A stretch of DNA of 64,000 nucleotides from Nannochloris sp. 'desiccata' (Eukaryota; Chlorophyta; Trebouxiophyceae; Chlorellales; Chlorellaceae). Under the pieces are notes generated by a model. It had not been told where the DNA came from. It saw only the letters and a program-made list of their open reading frames with translations, and searched no databases. Every line of letters begins with the position of its first letter. Within the stretch, counting starts at the first letter, position 1. The position numbers and the translations under genes are program-made. The stretch is from assembly GCA_019044685.2 (NCBI GenBank), contig JAGTXX020000004.1, forward strand, positions 1,009,200 through 1,073,199, read 5' to 3'. This document shows, piece after piece, positions 41,447-52,785 of this stretch.

Positions 41447-41459
41447 TCGAGACCTCAAG
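41447..41459. repeat. target-site duplication, right copy (TCGAGACCTCAAG)
   Basis: The second copy of the 13-bp direct repeat flanking the LINE, at the element's truncated 5' end, 171 bases from the ATG of the next gene. Confidence 0.8.
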
Positions 41460-41629
41460 GAGCATTGATTTTACAATCGCCTCAATCACCTGTCGATAAA
41501 TAATTAAAAATAAAATATTCTGATGCTGTGCAACCCCATTAGCGGTTTCGCAATGCTCGTTTATATGAATTAAAAGAAGTGACGATCATGCTTGATAAAA
41601 AATTCCTGTAATCTACAGGATATCACGAG

Positions 41630-44044
41630 ATGTCAATCAATAACCATGAATATATTCCTCCCGAGAACACGGAAACACCCGGTTTGGATGAAGAGGTGGA
41701 TAATTTACTTGAAATTTGGGGTGTCACGAGTGATGGCGGTCGGCAGAAGAGGAAAGCAAAAATTCACTATGACGCACGTAAGGTCCACCCTGGATTCATC
41801 TACACTGACAACATAAAACATCAACATATGGCAAATTTAATCACGTGTATGCGACATTTTGATGCTATTCGTGACGATGCTTCATTGGCTGCCATCCTCG
41901 CCACGTTGTTAGAAGCTCAGAATCCAGAAAACTTGAAGCCGCAATTTCGAGCTCGTCAAATGGCTGCTCAAACCCTCAATTGTGAAATATTAATGACTGG
42001 CTACCGTATGCTACGTCGTCATCCCGGTGCAACTACATACGAACAACTGCAACGACTTCTTCGCCGTGCTAAACCTTTCCAACTAAGCGAAGAAGGGAAA
42101 TCAGCAGTTGGTATTCTATTAGCTCGCTTGATGAAGGAAGAGGGGCATAGTGCTGATGCATACGATGCACTATTACCACTTAATCCACCAAAGGGATCTA
42201 GAGAAGACTATCAGAGGAAGTATTTATTAGCTAAAATTAGACATGGACAGTGGACGGAAGCGATGCAGGCTGCAGCAGCTCCTAAAAGACGAGGGCCATC
42301 ACAACAGCCATCACAGCAGCCATATAGAAATATCGTTATGGCACCACTACAGAGTTGGAATCCATTTACAAATAGTACGCAGATATGGGGTAAAGCAGGC
42401 CGTAATGGACGAGATCTATCACAGGAGGCTCAAGTGCATTTTGAGGATGCTCTTGCTTTACGCCCAGAAGAGTGCACTGATGGAGTGATTGCACTAGTAG
42501 AAACGGCAGTATCACAAGGAAAGATTCAAGGTAAAAAGAACAGTGTTTTGTGTTTATTTACAAATTTTCTTCAAGCTGTATTAAAGGCTTTTGCAGCATT
42601 TCTAAATTTGCTTTTGCCATGTTACTTTCTTTTTACAGAGGCGCTTGAACTAGCAAGGGAGCATTGCACTAGATCGCCACTAGATTTAGATGCCCATGCG
42701 ATGACTCTAACTTTGTTACTTAGTTCAAGAAAAGCATCTAAGAAATTTCCCGTTAGTAACGAAGAAATACTGCAGCGATGCACCTCTGTGCTGCAGACAC
42801 ACTGTGGAGACGGTGATCGTGCTGTTCAAGGTGAGTACTATTGCTGTTAAAGAGAAAGGGCTCTATTTCTACTACATATTATTTAGTAGTTTACTATCGT
42901 TGATATTGAGTAAACCAATTTGTTCCTCATTAATCATTCCTGTATCAATGCAGTGCTTATTAAGCTTGGTAAGAAGCTCCCTGATGGCGCCCTGCCTCCT
43001 CTCGTTTTATTAGAAGGCCTCTGTGCCTACCTAGATACCACTCCACCATTACTGAAATTAGGTGGATTAACACTAAAAGCATGGAAGATGTTGTCAAATT
43101 GCTTGCTTTCACTTTCTGAAATTACTACTAGTGCATACCAAACTGCAAAGGAAGCTCGAGACTGCCTCAGACGAGTTCAGCAGGACAACACAAGGAGTGC
43201 TAAAGGTGCCATAGCAGAAGTGGACACAGCAGCGGAAGTAATGAAAGCAACTCAATTGGGTTTCAATGAAGCATTATATAATTACAAGGCCGTGCAAAGA
43301 TTATTAGAGCAGAGGGCGTGGTGGCAAGACTGCCACCTTCTTATTCCAAAGATGGCAAGCAAGCTCACAAGACTCGTTAATGAAGGAAGAGCCAGCACAG
43401 AAACATTGATTCCTCTGTCAATAGTTCATTCTGTGCAGCTGCATGCTATAGAATCCCTTAGAGCGACTAAAGTGAAGCTAGATCTCACTGAACCCTCTTT
43501 ATTATTCTTTACAGACCGTCTCGCCACGGTCGCCAAAACAATGCAGGAAGTAGGGACGGCAGAGGATATCCACACTAGCTATTTAACCACCTGCATAATT
43601 ATTCGGCGTGCTGCTACAGTGGTTCTAGACGCTGGAGAGGATGCAGTACAAAGCACAGCCTTGGCTGCTGCATCTGCAAATATTGCCTCTGCTGCCAATA
43701 CCTCTGTTTTTGAAGAACAGGAGATGCACATGGGTGCTGATGGCGTTGAGAGCATTCAGCCTCATTGGAAACCATGTCCTCTTGGTGCTCCCCATCCTGA
43801 GATAGGGTTTTTATCCCAGTTGCCTGGTGCATGGTGGAGTGTGTTTCCCCAGAGAAGACGCAAAGAGAAGAGGAAACACAAGAAGCAAGAATCAGCAGCT
43901 GAAGAAGAGGAAAATGAAGAAATAGCGGCAGGAGGTGATGATATGGCATTAAACAATGCACATATAGACACTCAACCTACCCAGAGAAGAGTTCGATTTA
44001 ATCTACCATCTACCCAGGTTGAGAGTGACATGGACACCGACTAA
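41630..44044 (+). CDS. unrecognised large helical (TPR-like) nuclear-type protein
   Basis: Three exons, 41630-42530, 42639-42830 and 42954-44044, 727 residues. The protein is helical almost throughout, with TPR-like pairs (KYLLAKIRHGQWTEAMQAA, LSQEAQVHFEDALALRPEE, EALELAREHCTRSPLDLDAHAMTLTLLL). It ends in a basic RRRKEKRKHKKQ block and acidic tail, suggesting the nucleus or nucleolus. The N-terminus (LLEIWGVTSDGGRQKRKAKIHYDARKVHPGF) may be a docking segment. Layout (weak TPRs, WW near the C-terminus, basic end) is only reminiscent of the Pol I factor TAF1A/RRN11; I cannot support that call. Intron 1 is 108 bp with no in-frame stop, so a retained-intron form would stay in frame. Confidence 0.65.
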
Positions 44045-44112
44045 TTTATCTATTATGTTCTCACCGTTATTATTATTTACACATTTCTCATACAAGTAAT
44101 GCAAGAAGCCAT

Positions 44113-44672
44113 TTAGTCCATTCCGTCAAGGAAATCAAGTCGCGATCTAATTAGTCCCTTCATTTTGTCAGCTTCCTTTTCTGCTTTCTGTGCCATCTTG
44201 ATCTCAGCTTCAGTGACAAGTTGCAAACCCGCAGGAGGTTCTTTAGCCTCATCTACCTCCCCAAATAACACTACATTCTCACCACGGATAAGTTCCACTC
44301 CTAATGATACCTCTGCATACTGTGTACCAACAATAATTCGCTCCTTGGCCTCTGCGAATATAGGGAGATAACCAACGTGGCAGAGCGGGGGTCAGTTGGC
44401 GATCAGGGAATTGAAAAACAGCAAAATTAAGTAGTATAAGAGACACAGACTAGTACATTGTAAGTGTCCTTGATAGGCACGCAATCAACCATCATTCATA
44501 TCTTACTTTCAAGAATCAAGTTTGCAAACTGATCGAAAGAACGCAATATGCCAATCACTTTACGGCCATCTCTGAGCTGCACCATGAGACGTTTATCCAG
44601 CTCTTCAACTATGGAAATACCAGGAGGAGGCAAGTCATCAATTGAAGGTGGTAATAGCACGGGATTACTCAT
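44113..44672 (-). CDS. LSM1: U6 snRNA-associated Sm-like protein LSM1
   Basis: Two exons, 44672-44507 and 44351-44113 (intron 155 bp), 134 residues (human LSM1 is 133). Part of the cytoplasmic LSM1-7 ring that binds deadenylated mRNA 3' ends and promotes decapping. Sm1 motif: [31 protein letters not shown]; Sm2 motif: [14 protein letters not shown]. The C-terminal helix after Sm2, ending [11 protein letters not shown], distinguishes LSM1 from LSM8 and other paralogues. The ATG at 44672 is preferred over an upstream GTG. On the same theme, the CCR4-type nuclease lies 4 kb away. TGTAA is 26 bases downstream. Confidence 0.9.
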
Positions 44673-45035
44673 AGTAATTTGTCCTTGCACTATTTTAAAA
44701 GCTGTTCAGCTGGGATTTTAATTAATAAAGTATATACGATCAAATGGGTTACTCGCAGTGTCTAAATGGCGTGGTAATCCAACAGATCTTTTTCTTAATA
44801 ATAGATATAAATAACTATTGTATTCAAGCTACATATTTTGATATTTGAACGAAAAGTTCTCCAGGGACAGCAAAAAATCAGAAAATTCTCAACTCGGTGA
44901 CTTGAAAAGTTTTAAACTGAGCCCTAGGAGACCTTGTTCGAAATATCACATATCAAACGTGTTGGGTACATCCTATATCATTCAATATAGCCTGCTTTAG
45001 CAGCTCAGTTCTGTAAAACACAACTGCCTTTTAGG
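44673..45035. promoter_or_regulatory. divergent upstream region between LSM1 and SOUL genes
   Basis: About 360 bases, AT-rich, between divergent genes. No other coding signal seen. Confidence 0.35.
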
Positions 45036-46037
45036 ATGAATAGATCACTTTGCCTTTTGGCATTGGTGGCCTTGTTGGGCATTACGATGCCTGTCTATGG
45101 TACATTAGTTCCAGACAAGAGGCCTTGGTTCTGCCACGGGCTGGACTGCCCAAAATACAAGGTGGTTGAAACTACCGACGCTTACGAGGTCAGAGAATAT
45201 AAGGAAGGTGAGAAGTGAAGGCTGTCTTTGTCTTGACTGGGAGGATAGAGATGAAATAGTAGTAGATAGTTTCCATAACTATATTCAGCCTCGCTCGGCA
45301 GCTGTAGATTTCTGGGCGTTCCGTGGGTGGGCTGTCTTTTTCCAACTTCATGCCGGAGACTCGCAGCACTCAAAGCTTACTAAATACCTCTCATTCCGTC
45401 CTCTGTTTCTCCACAGCTGTCTGGGCAACTACTACGGTCGAGACCTATAATTATGCAATGGCGTCATCTATTGGATTTAAGGTAAGTTGAAATTTCTTTC
45501 GCTCCTCAAATATATTGTTTCAGAAGTTCCCACCCCCGGGAAATTATATATGTGAATGCACGCAGCTTTGCTAACCGCTTGATATTATATTCTTTGCAGC
45601 GTTTATTTGACTACATTGGTGGTAGTAACAAAGATGAAGTCAAAATCCCTATGACTGCCCCCGTGCTCGCTGATGTAGAACCTTCTCAAGGTCCTTTTTG
45701 CAAGCAAACTTTCACAATTAGTTTTTTTGTACCCTTCCACTTCCATGACGCCCCTCCCTCACCCAACAACCCTGACATTACCATCACATGCACCCCTGCA
45801 TTCACTGCCTATGTCTCTGAATCTGGTGGATTCAAACTTGATGATTATTCTCTAGGCAAAATGGCATCGGCCTTGGGCGATGCTCTTGATGCGGATGGCC
45901 ATGAATATGAAGACGATCATTACTATGTTGCTGGGTACGATCCTCCATTCCGTTTCAAAGATAGACACACAGAAATATGGTTTAAAGCGAAAACTGATGA
46001 TGATAGCGTTATTTCTGGAGCTATAGCAGAGGAATAG
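45036..46037 (+). CDS. SOUL heme-binding family protein, secretory
   Basis: Three exons, 45036-45207, 45417-45481 and 45600-46037, 224 residues. SOUL/HBP proteins bind heme or tetrapyrroles. The first ~22 residues (MNRSLCLLALVALLGITMPVYG) form a signal peptide, so it enters the secretory pathway or an organelle with an ER-like membrane route. Family features: CPKYKVVETTDAYEVREY, the exon 2 core (AVWATTTVETYNYAMASSIGFK), RLFDYIGGSNKDEVKIPMTAPVL and EIWFKA at the end. The small central exon is 65 nt. Two cysteines near residues 33 and 38 precede the domain. Two TGTAA motifs follow the stop. Confidence 0.88.
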
Positions 46038-46458
46038 AATAGAATAAGTATAATAAAAGCAGCAGCAGCAGGCTTTTTGTAAACTCTGTTTTTGTATGTA
46101 ATTTGATTTTGTTGTTACAACAATGTAGTAGTATCTGCGCAATGCAGCCTCCGATAAAGGAAAATGTGAAATGAAGGGGCCTTAAAAGTGAATGAAAGGG
46201 AGGGAAAAAAAGAGAAGGTCACTGAGAAAGTAAATGAAAAGGGGTCTTTAGGGGGCTGACGGGCAGAAAAGCACAAGAACATAGGAAAACATTTCAAATG
46301 ATCAAACTACTAGCAACTATTATGGTATTAGGGTAGTAAAAATCAAGAGTAAAAAAGTCGCAAATTTACTTTTCTTCAAGTCTTTAATCTTTCATTTCCA
46401 TCTACAAATTTAGAGAAAGAAAAAACTGTGTTGCCGCTGATGTGATTTCTAAACAAAT
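46038..46458. terminator. convergent 3' region between SOUL gene and UGDH
   Basis: 421 bases between two convergent genes, AT-rich, with purine-rich runs near 46190-46230. TGTAA motifs for the SOUL gene lie at about 46078 and 46098. No gene seen. Confidence 0.4.
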
Positions 46459-48360
46459 TTAAGAATAGTTGTTTTGGAGGAAAGGATCAAGAGGCTTGCC
46501 CAAAGCATAGACAATGAACCCAATGTCTCTGAGCTTCTGGTGGTCGAGAATATTACGGCCATCAAAGATAAATGCAGGCTTGACCATAGAGTCGTATACT
46601 TCTTGGTAGTCATATTCTTTGAACTCATCCCATTCAGTGAGAATGCAGAGTGCATGAGCACCACGGGCAGCATCCATAGCGCTGGTAGCGACAGTAATGG
46701 ACTCCATGTTCTGGCTAGGGCTAGCTTTGACACCAGGGTGATCCCATTCGAATTTCTCACTGGCCAAATCAACACGGATCTGGTTCTCATTTACCTGAGG
46801 GTCATAGATGCAAAGGTTAGCACCATCGTTCATAAGACCCTTGCAGACATCAATAGCAGGGGTTTCGCGGGTATCACCGGTATCTTTTTTGAATGCGAAT
46901 CCGAGAATACCAATCTTCTTGTTCTTGATGGTATTGAAGCAAGCGGAGATGACACGCTGGACAAAGCGCTCTTTTTGGTAGTCGTTCATAGTGACAACTG
47001 ACTGCCAGTACTGAGCAACAGTGGCAAGACCAACGCTCTCGCAAATGTAGACCAAATTGAGAATATCCTTCTGGAAACAAGATCCACCAAAGCCAACAGA
47101 GGCGTTTAAGAACTTGGCTCCAACACGGGTATCAGTACCAATGGCTTTGGCAACCTGCTGGACATCAGCACCAGTAGCCTCGCAAAGGGCAGAGATAGAG
47201 TTCATAGAAGAGATACGCTGGGCAAGCATAGCGTTAGCAGTAAGCTTGGATAGCTCAGCAGACCACAAGTTGGTGCAGAGAATGCGTTCCTTTGGCACCC
47301 AGTGCTCGTAGACAGAGGACAAGGTTGCGATAGCCTGGCGACCAGTCTCGGTATCCTTACCGCCAATGAGCACACGGTCAGGGGCAGTAAGATCTTCAAT
47401 AGCAGTACCCTCAGCCAAGAACTCGGGATTCGAAAGAATCTCAAAGTGTACAGCAGAGTCGGAGCAGTTGCGGCGGAGCACCTTTTCAATGGCCTCGGCA
47501 GTTTTGACAGGCACAGTAGACTTCTCGACAATGATTTTGGAAGAGGTAGAAACGGAAGCAATCATACGTGCAGCTCCCTCCCAGTAGGTAAGATCAGCGG
47601 CCTTGCCAGCTCCAACACCACTAGTCTTGGTGGGGGTGTTGACAGAGACGAAGATGATGTCAGCCTCAGCAACATGCTTCTTAACATTGCTGGAGAAGTA
47701 GAGGTTGCGGCCACGTGCCCCTTTGACAACATCAAAGAGACCAGGCTCGTAAATGGGAAGCTTCTCGGAGTTCCAAGCAGCAATACGAGCCTCGTTGATG
47801 TCAACGACAACCACCTCGATCTCAGGGCAGTTTTTGGCAATCATAGCCATAGTGGGGCCACCTGCAAGTTGAGGGATGGAAAGATGATTACACTTTAGAT
47901 ATATCGAGGCTATGTTTCAAATCGAGATTCCTGTGCAAAACTCGAACGTCCAAAGTCATCCATGCTGGTCGTTGCGCGAGTAAGGACTAAGCTATCCGCC
48001 AATTCCGAACGAACAGTGTAAGTCGTGTGCATTTCTATATCTAGTGAACGTACCCACGTAGCCAGCGCCTGCAAAGATAGAGAATTGAGAGGTAAATCAG
48101 CAAAATTGTAGATTGAGGCAGAACAGAAAAGTGGCTGCTGGCAGTCAAAACGCGTTCCAAGGCAGCAATATGAAACATAGTGATCAGTATTCTGAATTTA
48201 TTCCGCCCAAATCAAGTCGCATCAGTGAGGATCTTGTCGATGTCTGTAACTGCAACCCACTGCGCATCTCGCATAGAGACCTCTAGCATGAAGCAAATGT
48301 AGTGCCGAGGCCGCGTATAGATACGTCTATATGTAACTCACCAATGCAAACAATCTTCAT
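46459..48360 (-). CDS. UGD: UDP-glucose 6-dehydrogenase
   Basis: Three exons: 48360-48342 (19 nt), 48068-48054 (a 15-nt microexon) and 47861-46459, 478 residues; plant UGDs are about 480. NAD-dependent oxidation of UDP-glucose to UDP-glucuronate, the precursor of acidic wall and matrix sugars. Spliced N-terminus [20 protein letters not shown] restores the complete NAD-binding GXGYVG loop, which confirms the tiny exons. Further motifs: [53 protein letters not shown], the catalytic Cys in [17 protein letters not shown], and the UDP-binding [20 protein letters not shown]. Closest in pattern to plant enzymes. Introns are 273 and 192 bp. Confidence 0.95.
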
Positions 48361-48891
48361 TATGAATGTAATATTTTTTTCTAGGTGCAAATGAATTGAG
48401 TTAGTTCTCTAGTTGGATTATTATTTGATTATCACGCTAAAGGCCAACAGTCCCTGCTATAAGTTCTAAAGTGAAATGGGTTGGCTGCGTGAATAGCAAG
48501 AGGGCGATTGTAGTTGGGAGAGAGGGAGAAATGTGACTCGTCCGAGGCGTTCGGGTTGATGCTTTGTGGAAGAAACGTAGAAAAGTTTTAGATGGGCCAA
48601 TACCATAGCCCACCTTGCATAACATTTTGAAAGTTTTCGGCAAGAAATAGTAAAAGTTAAGGAGTGCGCGCTTGCAGTAAATGTTAAATGTATTTACACG
48701 ATCCATCAAACCAAGAAAAGACACCTTTGCATGAATATTTTCTTCTAAATCGACAGATGATTCCCACTTAGGAAAATATTGGCAGTATTTTACTCTCTTG
48801 ATTCGCATTCAGTCACTTTAGAATTAAAATATTAAAGCTGCTTTCCTCATTGGCGAAGCTGCTTGCAGCTCCTTCTACTTTACTATCAGCC
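48361..48891. promoter_or_regulatory. divergent upstream region between UGDH and CCR4-like genes
   Basis: 531 bases, no supported gene. A 123-codon minus-strand ORF in it has no recognisable features and poor coding character. Presumably it holds the promoters of both flanking genes. Confidence 0.35.
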
Positions 48892-50452
48892 ATGGCCTCC
48901 AGCAACGGCCCGCGTCCTTGTGTCCATTTTTTGCGGGGGTCTTGCAGATTTGGTATGAGATGCCGCTTTCAGCATGACACATCGGCAACTAGTTTGCCAT
49001 TTCATCACCGTGAATCCGTGGAAGCGAATGTATGTCGACTGTTTGTTTGTGTTCTGTCTCGTTGACGTTGCTGAATGAAGTGTCCAATCGTTCTGCTGCT
49101 CAAAAGAATAACTCTATCAGTCACCGTTGCCTTCTCCCTTGCAGTTAAACAAATATAAAATTCCCTCGCATCTGGTTGATGCGTCTCCGCAATTACGTAT
49201 CATGTCATACAACATCTTGGCTGACCACTATGCCCAAGAACATGCCCAAGAGCTCTATGCTTCTGTTCCGTGGGCAGCTTTAGAATGGACCTCTAGGGCA
49301 GATATGATTGCCAAAGAAGTAGCATATTGGAACCCAGATGTAGTATGTTTCCAAGAAGTAGACCATTACAAGCATTTACAAGCTCTTCTCAAGCCTCATG
49401 GCTACAAGGGAGTCTATACACAGCGCACTGGTGGCCGACCAGACGGCCTTGCCATGTTTTGGAGGAGGAGTCGATTCACTGCAGAAGCTTTAAAAGACTT
49501 GGAATTTGCTCCTATGGATCTTAAAGATAATGTATGTCAGCTAACAGTGTTGCGGTCTAAAGAAGAAAGTTCTATAGCTTTGCTTGTAGCTAATATTCAC
49601 GTGCTGTTCAATCCGAAGAGAGGTGATATTAAATTAGCACAGGTAAGAACCATGCTGGAATCTGCGCACTCACTTGTTGCAGCACGTCCAACTGGGCCAT
49701 GCCCCGTGGTAGTCTGTGGTGACTTTAATTCCGCAGCAGGAAGCCCTATCTACGAATTTGTTCTGCGAGGTGAGTTGCAGCTCGGCAGCATCGATCGTAG
49801 GCGCTTATCTGGACAAGTAGAGGCAGCAGGACGTACAGGATGGCCTTCTATTCGTGGTAATCTCTTTGATGCAATGAGTAATGGTGCTGCATCTGAGGCA
49901 GCGGCCATGCAAGCAGCTCTAGGTTATAGAAGCGGCGTTATTGAAGAAACAGTTGGTGGTGGTGGTGGTGGTGACAATAGAGATGAAGACGTGATGATGC
50001 TACCTCGTTCGGCGTCCTCTCCTGCAGCATTAGATAGGAGGAATAGTAATAGTGGTAATGCGAATGTACTAACAGGGAGTGCTAAGAAATTTAGGCCATG
50101 GGCTCAGGACGAGCTTGAGATGGCAGCAGGCAGTGAAAGTGGAATAGCACGGCATCCATTACACCTAGAAAGCGCATATTTGAATGTATCTGGATCTGAA
50201 CCATTATACACTACAGCGCATGATAGATATGTGGGAACAGTCGATTATATTTTCTATTCCCCACAAGCTCCAACTGGAGCGGAAGATGATAGTGGTGCTA
50301 TTGAAGGACAAGAATGCTTGACTTTGAAGCCATTGCGGGTGTTCCAGCCTCCTCCATTACGCACCATACAAACTGGACTGCCTAGTGTAATGTGGCCAAG
50401 CGATCATCTCAGTTTAATTGCCGATTTTGTCATCCAGCAAAAACAGTTGTGA
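48892..50452 (+). CDS. CCCH zinc finger plus CCR4/nocturnin-type nuclease (EEP fold)
   Basis: Two exons, 48892-49029 and 49145-50452 (intron 115 bp, phase 0), 481 residues. A CCR4-family 3'-5' exonuclease (deadenylase) is the likely role. Exon 1 encodes a CCCH finger (CVHFLRGSCRFGMRCRFQH, spacing C-X7-C-X5-C-X3-H), a common RNA-binding module. Exon 2 holds the EEP catalytic fold: MSYNILADHYA (Asn), VVCFQEVDHY (Glu), VCGDFNSAAGSPIYEF (Asp, Asn), DYIFYSPQ and the final SDHLSLIADF. A Gly/Ser/Ala-rich insert occupies about residues 250-340. No leucine-rich repeats precede the nuclease, so it is not canonical CCR4a/b. Two TGTAA motifs follow. Confidence 0.85.
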
Positions 50453-50593
50453 ATATATATATTGAATAGTTTCCGTACAAACTATGAATTAATTTTAATG
50501 TAAGAAGCATTCGCAGTGCTGTAATTTTACAAATTATTTGGGATATCATTGTTATCAAAAATGAATCAGCATGAATTAAAGACGGTTCCTCAC

Positions 50594-51040
50594 TCATTCG
50601 TAGATCTGGCTGCGGAGAACGGGATTGTTTTCAGTGAGACCCTCAGGGAACCACATAGCAAGTTCCTTCTGGCCATTCTCAACGCTGTCAGAACCGTGGA
50701 TAATATTGCGTCCTACTTGGATGCAGTACATGCCACGGATGCTGCCGGGATCAGACTCCTTGGGGTTGGTGGCACCAATGATCTTTCTGCCTTGTTTGAC
50801 TACATCCTCACCCTCGAGGGCAATGGCAACAACGGGGCCGCTGATAATGTACTCAACCAAAGAACCGAAGAAAGGCTTGGATGAGAGATCAGCATAGTGA
50901 CGCTCAGCAAGATCCTTAGAGACGTTCATAAACTTGAGGCCACGGAGAGTGTAGCCCTTGGCCAAGAAGCGGTCGAGGATGGGGGCAATCAAGTTGCGCT
51001 GGACGCCATCAGGCTTGATCATGATGAAAGTGGTCTGCAT
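50594..51040 (-). CDS. NDPK: nucleoside diphosphate kinase
   Basis: Single exon, 148 residues, the standard group I length. Transfers the terminal phosphate from NTPs to NDPs through a phosphohistidine. Motifs: [58 protein letters not shown], the active-site His in [15 protein letters not shown] and the C-terminal YE end. The frame is open far upstream, but the ATG at 51040 gives the normal N-terminus ([12 protein letters not shown]). Lacking a transit peptide, it is probably cytosolic. TGTAA is about 65 bases downstream. Confidence 0.95.
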   Translation of the reverse strand: MQTTFIMIKPDGVQRNLIAPILDRFLAKGYTLRGLKFMNVSKDLAERHYADLSSKPFFGSLVEYIISGPVVAIALEGEDVVKQGRKIIGATNPKESDPGSIRGMYCIQVGRNIIHGSDSVENGQKELAMWFPEGLTENNPVLRSQIYE

Positions 51041-51656
51041 TTTCAGAAAGATGGCAAAGTGATGGGGGTAAGAATGGGATACATTTAGCTCTATTTGAGA
51101 GCCACAAGCTGGAATCAGGCCATTGCAGAGAGACCCGATGCAATGGCCGTTGCGATGCCAAGTTGGCAGTGATGGCATCATCCATGAGCACATTATGCTG
51201 ATGCCAGGAGTAATAATACAAACCCATCAGCAGAAAGCAGTATAACGCTGCTTGACGGGTAGCTCCGGAGGAGCAACAAGATTGCTGCAAGATGCAAGAT
51301 AAAACTGACCTCCATGGTAACTGAGTGTGGCGGCTCTGACGCGATCTGAAACGTTTGGTAAATAAAAGGGGCCGAAATGCAATTCAGCGTCGTTCTTGAG
51401 ATTGGTTGGCACAGACAGCAAGCCTTGAAGTGACCCAGGTGGAGAAATTCTCGGCTGTGGAATATATTTTGTAACATGATGAAGGAATTAACGGGGCGAA
51501 GTCTTTCGGTTCCATTATACGCGTGGTAAAAAAACTCTGGGCTTGCTTAATAGCGCTAGTCTGGGAGTATACTTTTACTTATTAATCTGTCCATGCAATG
51601 CCAATTTCATGTTCGCCTTTCTTGTGAAGTGAATTACGAAGCAAGCTAGCTCAAAC
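51041..51656. promoter_or_regulatory. divergent upstream region between NDPK and BUD32
   Basis: 616 bases with no supported gene. Overlapping minus-strand ORFs here (up to ~94 codons) look like chance. Presumably promoters of the two divergent genes. Confidence 0.35.
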
Positions 51657-52599
51657 ATGGAAGCAAGGACAGTAGATGACACTAGCACTGCTCCGAAATT
51701 AAATACTCAGCTCTATAGCTTGCACAGTCAAGGAGCAGAGGCGGTAAGTCATTTTTCTGGAGACGCTCTTGGCTTTCTAACTATTTGCTCACAACTATTG
51801 TGCTAACAATCATGAATTGAATTCATCGCCATCTCTAAATCACACATTATTCCTACTGCAGCGTGTTTGGGAAGGTACATTCCTAGGACGGGATGTTATA
51901 GTCAAAGAACGGTTTCATAAACTTTACCGCCACCCCACCCTAGACTCAAAACTGACATCTCAAAGACTTCGTCAGGAGGTACGCAGTATGCTACGAGCTC
52001 GCAAACTTGCGGTGCCTGCCCCTGTAGTCTACCATGTTGATCAGGACACCGCTTCTATTTATATGGAGCGGGTGCCAGGCCATTCTTTAAAAACTATTCT
52101 ACAGAGCTCAGATTTGACTGAAGCTGAACAGATTGAGTTGATGGAATCATTAGGAAGGCTTATTGCAAAGCTGCATGATGGCAAGGTGGTTCATGGAGAT
52201 TTAACCAGCAGCAATGTTCTTGTTGTTACTGAGAATGACGGTGCTGGTGGTTGCACTATGGCTATACGTTCTTTAGTTATGATAGATTTTGGTCTATCGT
52301 TCTTTTCAACTATTCCTGAAGATAGAGCAGTAGATCTGTATGTATTAGAACGAGCATTTACGAGTGCCCATGCTGCTACTGGCGAAAATCTCTTTGCCGC
52401 GTGCCTTGAAGCCTATAGAAAATCTTCAAGAAACTGGTGTAGCACATTAAATAGATTTGCTGATGGTAAGTAATTGTAAAGAATCTTGTTTGTTTTATAA
52501 GTTTATGATTCCTGGATACTAGCAGTGTCTTACCTCTTCTTTTCTTTTCCTACATTTGCAGTACGTATGCGAGGACGGAAGCGGTCGATGCTTGGGTAA
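51657..52599 (+). CDS. BUD32: BUD32/TP53RK-type atypical kinase of the KEOPS complex
   Basis: Three exons, 51657-51743, 51862-52465 and 52562-52599, 242 residues. In KEOPS this small kinase/ATPase supports Kae1 in making the t6A modification of tRNA. Motifs: VIVKERFHKLYRHPTLD (the Lys and its specific basic loop), RLRQEVRSMLRARKLAVPAP, IYMERVPGHSLK, the catalytic VVHGDLTSSNVLV, MIDFGLSFF (DFG), the RAVDLYVLERAF helix and the C-terminal tail VRMRGRKRSMLG coded by the 38-nt last exon, which is the family's hallmark and confirms the splicing. The usual activation segment is missing, as in all Bud32 proteins. Confidence 0.93.
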
Positions 52600-52785
52600 A
52601 AAAATCCCTGAAAAAATTCTGTTCACGACGGCAATAGGAAAGTTTTTATATATATTGAACTTAGCCAAAGTAAAGTATTTGAATCCATTTAAGAAAGCAT
52701 ATGATTCAGGCTAATTACAAATCTATTAAAGCAAGCAAAAGCTAATATTATCCTAAAAGTATCAAAAGAAATTTTAAAGAAATTA

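Noticed and set aside
48437..48808. 123-codon minus-strand ORF upstream of UGDH
   Set aside because: No family resemblance, lies in a divergent promoter, and is within chance length for this base composition.
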